Source of the DNA: Latrodectus hesperus
Taxonomy: Eukaryota > Arthropoda > Arachnida > Araneae > Theridiidae
Assembly: GCA_037975125.1 (NCBI GenBank)
Contig: CM075853.1
Coordinates: 49,296,458 to 49,360,457, forward strand
Direction: 5' to 3'
Length of the DNA stretch: 64,000 bases
Positions within the stretch are counted from its first letter, which is position 1. The number at the start of each line of letters is the position of its first letter. The notes beneath the pieces were generated by a model. That model made no database searches. It saw only the letters and a list, made by a program, of their open reading frames with translations, and had not been told where the DNA came from. This document shows positions 23,996 to 34,235 of the stretch, in pieces. The position numbers and the translations under genes are program-made.

Positions 23996-24870
23996 TATGG
24001 GGCAAAACAATTAAAAATATCAAACTATATAACATTAATTTAGTTTTTTACTTAGAGACATTAAACTTTTTAAGTGGAATTTACAAATTGCTATTACGTA
24101 AGGAAGAAATCACAAATAGTGATAACAATATATTTTTTAATGGAGTTTATTCAAAATATATAGTTTTGTTTTATTCTAAAAATAGACAAAACTTTACTAT
24201 AGGATATATTTCAATGTATATGTGTTTTAATTTAAATTTATTCTCTTTTGTAATGGTGAAACAATTTATAAACTTAAATCATAATTTATGATTTTTAATA
24301 TATATTCTTGGGATTATTACCATGATTAAGTTAATAAATTTAAATAATTAAAATACATCATTTAAAAATTACACATTTTATTTAATGATAAAAAATTATA
24401 ATTTTAGGTTTGATTCCCAATAAAGTATAGATAAAAGTTATCAATTTGCAATGACACCTTCTAATAACAAGCTTATTACAAACTCAAAAATTGTGATAAG
24501 CAAATATTTTGATAAGTGTCAATTATTTAAAACTATTACTGCTAATTCTATAATTAGCTTATTCAAAAGATCAGTATTTATCAGTTTTCAACAAAATGAA
24601 TATCTAAACATTGATGACTATATTTTACTATTTTTGAGGCATTTTATAAAAGGAAATTTTGATAAACTGTATTAAAAAAATAAATATATAAATAATGGGA
24701 ATTAGTAAATTTTTTAAATGCTTTTGGAATATTGTAAATTTTGATTGAATTTTAAATTTGTCACGATATTGACTTTTAAATGCATCTTGTTTCTCATATT
24801 CCAATTGGATCTTCTAGTTTTCCAAAGTCTTTCAATTCTTCAAATGTAATGTTTTATTGCTTGAAATTGC

Positions 24871-24966
24871 TTACAAAACCATTACCATAACTGAAAAGTA
24901 TAACATAAGAAAATGAAATTACAAAACCATTACCATAACTGAAAAGTATAACATAAGAAAATGAAA
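24871..24966. repeat. Perfect 48-bp tandem duplication
   Basis: Unit 24871-24918 (starting TTACAAAACCATTACCATAA) is repeated exactly at 24919-24966. Confidence 0.9.
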
Positions 24967-25530
24967 TTTTGCTTTCAAATTTTATTAGAAGTTTTATTGA
25001 TAATTTCAAGCACATCTCTAAACTGTAATGAAATCTGCTTATAATGACTTAAAAGCCTAATTTTCCATATTAGTTAAAAAAGGTGTATTAATAAATTTAT
25101 TTTGTACCTTTTTATAAAAATCTCATTTAATTTACATTTGTCTCGAAAGTATACTTTAAATTTAATGATAAATATTTAAACAGCATCATAAAAAGAAGTA
25201 TCATTTTATACTTATTCATACAACAATGGTAAATTTCAATATTTGAAAGCAGTCAGAGTTACAATACTATAATGTATAAGAACAAAAGATGTTTCATTTT
25301 GCTTTCATCATCAGAAAACTATTGAAAAAACATATGATAATCATATCTACATAATCATTAACTCTTTTGCACCTAAACTGTATTTTTAATCATCATCATT
25401 TGTCTTTACTTTGTTTCAAGTGTGTATTTTTATCCAATGATAGGTGTAATATGATGTGCATTATTCATTGTGATTTTATGTTTATTCTGCTTTGTATATT
25501 AATTATTTCTTTTGAATTGTTCACCTCTCA

Positions 25531-25604
25531 GGGAGGCTGAGCTGGCAGCTGAATGGTTAGCGCTCTTGCCTTCGATTCAACAGTTCGTGGGTTCGAATCT
25601 CACC
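25531..25604 (+). repeat. tRNA-like sequence (SINE head)
   Basis: GAATGGTTAGCGCTCTTGCC (A-box region) and GTGGGTTCGAATCTCAC (T-arm with a near-perfect B box, GGTTCGAATCT) have tRNA-like spacing. The acceptor stem pairs only in part, so I do not call a functional tRNA. It abuts the (TTC)n end of composite repeat copy 2. A degenerate relative lies near 60563. Confidence 0.55.
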
Positions 25605-25606
25605 TT

Positions 25607-26430
25607 CTTCTTCTTCTTCAGGTTGGGTTTGTATGTCATTGGCACCTCTGCTTTAATCAGCATTTTGTACCATTAACTCCAAATCCAATGTTTCCTAGTT
25701 CCAGTTACTCGGGTCATCCACTTTATTAATTTAGTCCGATAACCCTTTAATGGAATCTAGGTGTAACTCTCTAGTATGGATGATGCCTAAAGAAGTTAAT
25801 CTAGGGAGGGCAAGAGCCTCGCATTCGTAAATGATATGCTTGGCCGTTTCCTCTTGCGTATGACATTTCCAGCAGATAGGGTCTTGCTGAAACAGTCCCA
25901 TCTGGTCAGAAAGTCAGTCATGCTAGGGATAGCTTCCTGACTTTCACCAGAAGAAGATGGTTTGGAGGTCATTTCTACCTCAAGTGAAGGATTCATTGCT
26001 GCCCCTTTACAAGATTGCCTCTAAGTTCCCTTGTCTTTTTCAGCAAGGTCTACTTCAGAGGCTTCACCTGCAAATGCAGAAAGGATTGTTATATCTTGTG
26101 TCTTTTCAGCCACAAGATAACAATTAATAAGCTCTGTTAATAAAAGTCCACCCAGCATTGCCTGAGTTACTGGGCAAGGCAAATTACTCTTGAAGTTCGC
26201 CAGGCAACTAGAGGCTCCGTTAAGACACCAATACCGCGGTGCCAATTAGCCCTAGGCACAGATCGCATAATACCAGGGTTTACGGGAGCTGGTTCGCGGC
26301 CTTTGATTCAATATTCAAGGCTATCCTGTCATTCTTGCAGGACATTCGGCGATCCACCACCTGCCAACGCGCCTGGTGGCTGCTCAAGCCCCAGGAAGGT
26401 ACGCGTACCCCCTGGTTCCAGGGAATCCCA
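25607..26430 (-). mobile_element. Composite LINE-tail repeat, copy 2
   Basis: Minus-strand relative of 488-1303, with the same (AAG)n tail, the same frame starting NPSLEVEMTSKPSSSGESQE, and LVAEKTQDITILSAFAGEAS upstream. It is the longest copy: similarity to the other copies runs to at least 26420, and its 5' end merges into a GC-richer leader that also precedes the plus-strand LINE ORF1 at 27092. The boundary between the two could not be fixed. Confidence 0.65.
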
Positions 26431-26579
26431 CCTTGGGCATGGATGTTTGTAGTGGTTCGGATTCCACTTTAAACCGTAGGTCCTGGTCTAATTAGCCCTC
26501 GTCTGCAAAAAATGACCTTTGAGTGACAAACACCCCTCAGAGTTTACCTTCTTTAGGTAAACACGGGTGTCACAATCCC

Positions 26580-28339
26580 GAGGTACCCTAGTAAACTGTC
26601 CTCTTCTTTCTTTTCTTCTCTCCTCTCCTCTTCTTTCTTTTCTTCTCACCTCTCCTCTTCTTTATTTTCTTCCTCTTCTCCCTCATTGTGGTTGCTTTGT
26701 AAGAGGGTGAGGGCTCCCCTTGAGTAGCTATTGCTGCTCTGTTGCTATTAGCATCTCTTGGGGACTAAATCACAGCGTGTTTGATATGTGTGGATACCCG
26801 TGTCCCTGGAAAGGAGGATCCTGGTGATTGAGGCTCCCAGAGACCAATACATTACTTTGGCTTCTGCTTCAGGTAAGCAGGAGGTGTGTTGTGGTCCTCA
26901 GCACACCAATCGTCTTCAATGGATCGAGCGATCATATATCTGCTGTGTGACTCGATAAGGCTATAGGCCACTTCAGAGATATATTGAAAGCGTATAAGGT
27001 CTGGTTAGTGCTGCAGCACTTATACCTCATCCCCTTGTTGGGCTTGGTAGTGGGTGGTGCTGTCAGGCCTTGAAGTAATTAACCAATTTCTATGGAATGC
27101 ACTTCTAATTCTTTACTCCCAATCGAGCAACAAATGATACAGGATCAGAAATATTTTATTATTAAAAGAACTGAAGGCAATTTTGATAATGCTTCCTATT
27201 TCTTAATTAATAAGAGTCTTATTGGTACAGTTGGAAATGTCAAAAATGTTCGCAAGATGAAATCTGGTGATCTCTTAGTTGAAGTTTTATCAATTGAGCA
27301 GGCCAAAGTCACCCTAAAACTAAAATGCCTTGGTAATATAGATATTATAGTATCTCCTCATAGTAGATTAAATTCTACACAGGGAGTAATTTCAGCAGAT
27401 GTTCTATTTAATGTTTTAGAGGAGGAAATTTTGGATAATGTTGACCAAAAAGTACAACATGTGCAGCACATTACAATAAGGAGAGAGGGCAAAATTATAA
27501 AAACTAAGCACCTTATACTCACGTTTGCTACTCCTATACTACCACAATCTATTAAAGCTGGTTACCTAAATTGTAGTGTTCGCCCCTACATTCCAAATCC
27601 TTTACGTTGCTTTAAATGTCAGCGATTCCACCATGCAAAAACTATTTGCAGGGGACATTTGACTTAAGCTCGATGTGCATCTGTTGGACATGACAGTAAT
27701 CAGTGTCAATTACAAGAAAAATGTGTCAACTGCAGTGGTAAAGATCCCTTGAACTCCCGGTCATGCCCAACCTGGATATTAGAAATGGAAATTATTACTG
27801 TGAAAATAAAACAAAACTTATCTTACCTTGAAGCCAGGCATTCAGTGTCATCCCGTACCTCTCATCAAGGTATTAGCTATTCACAAGCAGTTAAAGTCAT
27901 GTAATCTTGTAGTATCCAAACAGATATCTTAAATTTTCCAATCTTATCCTCAAATTTTTCTAATATAAGTGTCTCACCTATTCCGAAAGAAATTTCTCCA
28001 GTCTTTCGCAAAATCTAAATCTCAAAGATCTCTAAAATTAAAGAATGCAAGAGAAGGGCTCCATAAATCATATTTAAAGAGTAAAAGAAGCTCAACTGCC
28101 TCTACGACAGGTATGAAGAACATAGACCCATCAGATGAGGAAACACTCCTAAGTGAAGATTCATCTGAATTCCAGATTGCTTGCTCCAATGCTGGAGTAT
28201 TCAGCTTAGCTTAACCTTTGTTTCTTGGAATTGTCGAGGTTTTCACACTCATATAGAAGATATAAAAATAATTATATACCTGCATAATCCAATTTGTTTT
28301 GTCATCCAAGAAACATTCTTGAAACTTTTAGGTATAAAA
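26580..28339 (+). mobile_element. I/Jockey-group LINE, 5' part: leader, ORF1 and start of ORF2
   Basis: A pyrimidine-rich leader (26589-26690) precedes ORF1, which opens with ATG at 27092. ORF1 has an RNA-binding-like N-terminal part, then SVRPYIPNPLRCFKCQRFHH near 27575 and further CCHC-type knuckles (ARCASVGHDSNQC, CVNCSG) to about 27780. A TAA at 27665-27667 sits between the first and second knuckles. Its C-terminal part continues at 27969-28214 in a shifted frame. ORF2 starts directly behind it: SWNCRGFHTHIEDIKIIIYL near 28225, then FVIQETFLKLLG, the first endonuclease motifs. Copia sequence cuts it off at about 28339; the LINE resumes near 30610. Confidence 0.8.
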
Positions 28340-28655
28340 TGAAGTATGGAGAAGGCAGTGGTACACAAACAGACATGTTTAATAACAACAGACAATTAGA
28401 ACACAAGTAATCACAATAAAATAATAACATTAAAGAACATTTAATAATCTTTAATGTTATTATTTGAATGAAACACAAGAGAGTCACACAATGAAAACAC
28501 AAGAGAGTCAACACATCTACTCTCAAGCAAGGCAGAAAGACGTCTGACTGGAATATGCACCGTTTGATCATAGAGGCGCACATCTACTCTAGTCAGGAGG
28601 ATCTATAATGTACAGAGGGTAAAAGCAGAGATACTGATACTTTAATATCTTAACA
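28340..28655 (-). repeat. Copia 3' LTR
   Basis: On the plus strand the segment begins TG at 28340 and ends CA at 28655. On the minus strand a purine tract (GGTGGGAAGG, complement of 28656-28665) directly precedes TGTTAAGATATT, as expected for the primer tract next to a 3' LTR. The partner LTR is not in the window. Confidence 0.6.
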
Positions 28656-30608
28656 CCTTCCCACCATGTCGGCTCATTTACCCGAAATGCAAATTAGTGT
28701 CTTCAATTCCTAATGTATCTAAGCATTTGTAATACTTTTGATCTTCTGTTGGTATAGGCTGTATATCTATTCGCCCGTTTTTAAGATGCTTCCCTTACAA
28801 AATGATGTCTAACATCTATATGTTTTGTTCGCTTATGAAAAACTGGATTTTATGCCAATTTTAAGGCTCCTTTATTATCAGAAAATATGCGCACTTTTCC
28901 CAAATTACAATCGCGCAATTCATTAATTAAATTACAAAGGTAAATTGCCTCTTTTGTACCTTTCAATAATGCCATATATTGTGCTTCAGTAGCGGAAAGA
29001 ACTATGGTACTTTGTTTACGCTTTTCCCAGCTAATTAAGCTTCCATTTAACACAAAGCAATACCCGGTATATGACTTGCAATCATCAGGACAATTACCCC
29101 AGTTGGAGTCAGTATACCCAAATAAGGACTCATTTGTATATTTAAAAACTAATCCATTGTTTTTTTTAAGTATCGCAGTTCACATTTCGATGCAGTCCAA
29201 TGAGTTTTATCATAACAATTTAAAAACTGACTCAACTGATTGACTGCATTTGAAATGTCAAGTCTAGTTGAAACAGATAAATACATCAGACCACCAATTA
29301 ATTTGCGATAGGGTAACTTTTCATCATTACATTTTTCAGCCCTTTTTAATCGAACACTAACATTCATAGAACATGCCACCGGTTTAGCTTCTGACATATC
29401 AAAACGATTCAAAAGTTCTCGAATATAACCCTGTTAGCTCATAGTAACAAATCCATTTCCTCTCTTAAATTTTATTCCTAAGCAGTAATTAATTAATCCT
29501 ACATATTTTACTTCTAATTCTTTATTAAGATGAGTTTTAAATTGTTAAATTTTATTCAGATTTTAGGATATACCGTATTTTCCTGTAAATAATCTACCGC
29601 GGCGTATTATACGCAAGCCCCGTTTTTCGAGCAAAGGAAAAAAGCGTCGCCTAATCCGTAGCGGCGTATAGTACACAGCAATTTTTCTGATGAATAGTCG
29701 AAAACTTATACTGCAGATAATTTGGTGCCAAATAAAATAAAAAATACACATTATGATTAAAAATATAAATTCTAAAAGATTCTTATAGTGATAAAGATCT
29801 GTTTGAATCCACTTCAACAAAAGGTGCGATTAACTGAGATGAAAGCACGACATCGATCAAGATCAGAAAAGATTCTAGTAAATCTTATCGATTTATAGAT
29901 TTTAATAACTTTTGAAATGAGGTTACATATATTATAAAAATAAACTATATTTGTTTGATTAATAGTTAAATGAAATAAATGGATTATTTTCTAACTGTGC
30001 TAACTAATGGAAAACAATTTTTCTTTTGTACATCGCATGCTGCTTCTCACCTTACATTACACGTTTATCGACATTTCTTTTCATTTATCTTCCCTATCGC
30101 TTTCAGTTTAAAATTTGTTCAGTAACTTAATTTTTATTTCACTATGATGATATACGAATTTTAATGTTTTCAAAGCGAAAAAGTTCAGGTCAAGATAAAA
30201 TGCGAAATGACACTAATGCATTGGAATTTTGATATCGTTCAGAGGAACTGAATTCGTTCTTGAACGTAATTGGACAATGCTGATTATAGTTTAAATAATT
30301 CAATTGAGTTATAGCACCAACTGTTATTTATTTTATGAAACATAAACAACATTACTTTCAAAACTTTATTGTAAGCTTTTCTGGTAAAAATATATTTTTA
30401 TCAGATTATCCGCAGCAGCGTATAATACGCACAACGAAATCATGAACTTTTTTAACACATAATCTACGGATTATATACAGGAAAATACGGGGTAAATAAT
30501 ATATTGACAGGCACTAAAATTATGGTTAACCATTTTTCATCTTTAATATAATATATACAAGGATCAGCATCAGTTTGCTTGCTAATTAGACCCTATTCAT
30601 CACTCAGC
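28656..30608 (-). pseudogene. Copia retrotransposon pol remnant (RT and RNase H)
   Basis: Minus strand, C-terminal part of pol. KQTDADPCIYYIKDEKWL near 30560 belongs to reverse transcriptase. An inverted-repeat element (29573-30492) interrupts it at the YVDDI region. It resumes with HLNKELEVKYVGLINYCLGI near 29530, KLPYRKLIGGLMYLSVSTRL near 29310, then SWEKRKQSTIVLSATEAQYM near 29020 and IFSDNKGALKLA near 28880 (RNase H with its TEA and DN residues). Integrase, protease and gag are absent, so it is 5'-truncated or deleted. It lies inside a plus-strand LINE. Confidence 0.8.
29573..30492. mobile_element. TA-flanked terminal-inverted-repeat element, copy 1 (920 bp, non-coding)
   Basis: The left end CCGTATTTTCCTGTAAATAA is mirrored at the right end (complement CCGTATTTTCCTGTATATAA). 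TA dinucleotides flank both sides (29571-29572 and 30493-30494). Subterminal GCGTATTATACGC-like motifs recur near both ends. No transposase frame is visible. Removing the element and one TA rejoins the surrounding Copia frame around the YVDDI box, which supports the boundaries. A second copy lies at 50293-51229. Superfamily unassigned; a TA target fits Tc1/mariner-type mobilisation but is not proof. Confidence 0.8.
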
Positions 30609-30609
30609 T

Positions 30610-31994
30610 TTACAAATCTGTTCTGGAGCATTCCGGACTTCTCCTGTCCAGAGCCTTTTTGTAATTTGTAACCAGTTACCGCTTGGTCTGAGACGTAAGC
30701 AACTCTCTTTACATTATTATTTTAAAATGCTATCAGTATCACAACACCCTTCGAGATCGATGATTATTTGTCCCTCATTAAGATATCTATATAATGCATG
30801 GCCATATAATATATTACCATTTTATGAGCATACAAATTCACTCCTGTCTTCATCTGAGTTCCCCAATTTACATATTCAAATCACAGATGCTCTAAAATTT
30901 CCTCCTTGGAATATTCCTGTTGTCAATATAATCAAACCCTTTACTGGATACAATAAATCAGCTACATCTTCCCTTATTTTTCAACAAATGTTTTTACACA
31001 TTCATTCTCATTATTCCTCCCACGTCTCTGTATATACCGATGGCTCAAAATCAAGTGGTCATGTTGGTTGTGGTATTGTTGTTGGAAATACAGTTTACAG
31101 CTATAAACTGCATGCAATCATATTCTATGTATACAGCAGAACTTGTTGCTATTAAACATGCTCTTGAAATAATTCAATCCAACTCTCATCGAAAATACTG
31201 TATCTATAAAGGTAACATGAGTGTGGTCATGCAATTAGACCATTTTAATGATGAATGTTATCCAATTATTGTGGAAATATTGGATAGTTTAAATATATTG
31301 AAGAATAAAGGATTTGACATTTTGTTTTGTTGGGTTCCAAGTCATATTGGCATTGGTAGGAATGAACTTGCAGATAATGTTGCTAAAAATGTCTGACATT
31401 TTGCATAAAGCATTAACATTTTTTGACATTAAGCAAATTATCAAACATATCATTTCCTCCCACTGGCAAAAAACATGGGATTTGCAGAGGAACAATAAAT
31501 TATATAGTATATCCTCTCACATTCTTCCATTCCCGGTTGCTCCCATGCAAAGAGTTGATGTAAAACTCACACAGCTTCATATTGGACATACTAGATTTAC
31601 ACACAAGCACTTATTCTTGTCTCAGAGTGCTCCAATTTGTGACATGTGTAATGTACCATATACAGCATATCACATTTTAATTGTCTGTCCTAATTTCAAT
31701 GATTTATGCATAGTGTTTTTTAATACCACAAATTTAATTTTATCAGACTTGATTGAGCTTAAACCACATAGAAATTTGTTTGCAATTTTACGTGTAATAG
31801 GTTTCTTGAATTCTATTTAAGATTTTTATTCAAAATAACCTTTTACGTATGCTTTTCTTGAACTTTTAATACATTCAATTGTATACATCTCACTAGTCTT
31901 TTAACGCAAAATTTTTATAGTTTTAAATATTGTACAGTGCAGAAATGTCCAATATTGGTCCTTGCATCAGTAAACCTCACAAAATCAAATCAAA
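30610..31994 (+). pseudogene. I/Jockey-group LINE, 3' part: RT end, RNase H and zinc-binding tail
   Basis: Plus strand. The RT end includes QLPLGLRRKQLSLHYYFKM near 30680. RNase H follows: SVYTDGSKSSGHVGCGIVV near 31030, then in another frame SMYTAELVAIKHALEII near 31130 and LFCWVPSHIGIGRNELAD near 31325. The tail APICDMCNVPYTAYHILIVC near 31640 is the C..C...H...C motif. It ends in an ATCAAATCAAAT-type tail near 31981. Most of the endonuclease and RT between 28339 and 30610 is missing. Probably the 3' half of the LINE at 26580. Confidence 0.8.
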
Positions 31995-32083
31995 TTTGAA
32001 TTGTTCATTAGTATTTTGTATATTATTAAATAAGAATATAACGTTGAAAATTAATGTCACAATAATTATTTCAATAGTAGTCA

Positions 32084-33361
32084 AAAAATATATTTATTAA
32101 ATTGACAACATAATTGAATATTATTACATTTTGCAGTTGTCAAGAATCATTGCTACAGTAAAATTTTGTCATAAATAATCAACAATAAATTGAACCTACT
32201 TTTTGAATATAGGTTTGAAAAGTTTTTTTTATATAAGTAGTAAACTGCTTAAATTACTATTGAACTACATATTAACAGCAAAGTATATAACTAGTATAAA
32301 AAGTTTTTTAATACAATTCATTAAATTTATGTAAAATTTCTTAAAATTTCTTATTTCTAATGGTAAAAGAATTTATATGCAGTAATTGTAATTTATAATG
32401 GCATATTGACTTATTTCATTAAGCAATTTTTAAATAAAATTGCATCTAAATCACATTGATCTTATTTTGCTATTGGTAAAATATCTATATATAACTTTTT
32501 CTAAAACTTGCAGTTGTTGCTTATATCGCTTAAATATAATTTAGTCTGAAATTTTATCACAAATATGTTTACTGTATCCGGTTATTGAAAATTTTTTAAC
32601 TTTTTACATAAATTTAATACCAAATAATCAAGAGTCATTAACCAAGTTATGGTTGATTAATTATTTCATTTTGCTTGGATTTTTCTTAACTTATTCTTTT
32701 CTTTCTCAATACATTATTATCTAAAGCTAGTGTTGACCAACACATTGTTAAATTTCTTAATTTAGTTTCTATTCATTAATAGAATTCTAAGTTATGTTTT
32801 ACTTACTTATTACTGATTCAGCTTTCCGTGTTGTAATGATAATGGTTGTATCAAACACTTTGAAGTAGAAGATCCTTGGATAAATGTGGTATTTCTGAAT
32901 ATCTATCTGCTATGTATTAATATTGGTGCTTAAAAATTTTTTTAAGGTTTGCTCACTTGCAATATATGAACATGTGAAGAGCCTCGTATAACAAGCTGCA
33001 GTGTAAATTCACATGCTTTACAACTGCTTTCAACTCATTAGTTATTTGCTAGATATCAAATAATTTCTAATTAAATAATATTAATTTATTAAATTTGATT
33101 TTATAGTCAAAATATATTTATTAAATTGACAACATAGTAGAATAATATTATGTTTTGCAGTTGTCAAGAATCATTGCTACTGTAAAAGTTTGTCATAAAT
33201 AATCAACAATAAACCTGCTTTGAATATAAGTTCGAATAATATTTTTCATACAAGTAGTAAACTGCTTAAATTACTATTGTACTACATATTAACAGCAAAG
33301 TATATCTCATAACTAGTATAAAAAGTTTTTTAATACAATTCATTAAATTTATTTAAAATTT
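32084..33361. repeat. Two copies of a 250-bp sequence, about 1 kb apart
   Basis: 32084-32336 and 33108-33361 match closely (TATTTATTAAATTGACAACA, TTGCAGTTGTCAAGAATCAT and TAAACTGCTTAAATTACTAT occur in both) with small indels. No coding content or terminal structure was seen. It is a local segmental duplication or two copies of an unidentified repeat. Confidence 0.75.
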
Positions 33362-34090
33362 TATAAAACTTATGCATAGGATGTCTTTTTCCATTAAAAA
33401 TAATGACATAACATGATTTGCATTCGAGTCATAATGTCATTTCACCAATTTTTTTATTCACCAATCTTTTTGGTGTTGAAGGTTTTATTATCATCATTTA
33501 CAACTATCACTTCTGCAAACATAAATTTTTAGTATCTGGATTCAAATTCATTTATGCAAAAGTATTGAACAGATCACAAAGATGAAAAAATTTAATCAGT
33601 TAATACATAATCTAACAGTATTATGCATTACTAGACCTTACTCTAAAAAAATTTAAAAATTAGTCTCATTTACATAAACATGTAACTCAAATATTTTGTT
33701 AACTATTTTTATGTCATAAAGTACAAAAATCTGAGAATGAATACATAAATTAATTGGCTTCCAATCAATTTAAAATAATTTTATTCTTTTAATTCTTGAA
33801 ATAAAATGCAGTGATAAATTTGTGCCAAAATTTATTTAAAAAGAAAATGTTTACTTGTAAATGTTTTGATTAATACTATCTATATTAACAATGCAATTTA
33901 TAAAAGGAAGCCAACAAATTGAATGAAAATAAGTGCAGTTTTTCGATAGAGTATTTTTTATTAAAAACTTAAAAGAAATCAATGCTATTCCAGTCCTGTA
34001 ATAATACACCTAGATATGGTGTATGAGGATTCTATTGTTTTAAAGTATCTGAGTAATATTGCATAATTAATTAAAAATGTCTATTTGCAG

Positions 34091-34235
34091 AGTTTGTGAA
34101 GAAAATTTCATTTGTCTTCCAGACATAGGGAGTACACCTTTTGAAAATATTTCTAATTTTGATGAATTTGGACTCTCTATGTTGAATAGTCTCCGATTAG
34201 TTTCTACTGATGGTTGGGATATGATGCTTGATGAA
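34091..34235 (+). CDS. Nav-like channel exon 7: domain I P-loop and selectivity filter
   Basis: Seen: acceptor CTATTTGCAG ending at 34090 and donor GAA|gtaaaa at 34236; phase 2 in, phase 0 out. The product begins VCEENFICLP and ends SLRLVSTDGWDMMLDE. Known: the para equivalent is DDDYVCLQGF...SAFRLMTQDFWEDLYQLV. The aspartate of the DEKA ring is kept (codon 34209-34211), as are the arginine and the tryptophan. The aromatic residue after the aspartate, central to tetrodotoxin binding, is glycine. The outer-ring glutamate after the tryptophan is aspartate. The exon lies beyond a 12.5-kb repeat-filled intron. Confidence 0.9.

Larger units (their letters stand above)
21550..34090 (+). other. Intron 6 of the Nav-like gene (12.5 kb, repeat-filled)
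   Basis: Separates the domain I turret from its P-loop. Contents, listed separately: (TA)n, a mariner pseudogene, a 48-bp tandem duplication, a tRNA-like head with composite repeat, a LINE with nested Copia and inverted-repeat elements, and a 250-bp dispersed duplication. I saw no channel exon inside it; exon 6 and exon 7 phases match directly. Confidence 0.75.

Noticed and set aside
23752..24291. A 179-codon open frame as a host gene
   Set aside because: Its first part is the C-terminal half of the mariner pseudogene, and the rest is low-complexity intron translation.
25531..25604. A functional tRNA gene
   Set aside because: The B box is good, but the acceptor stem pairs only partly and it is attached to a repeat tail, so a SINE head is more likely.
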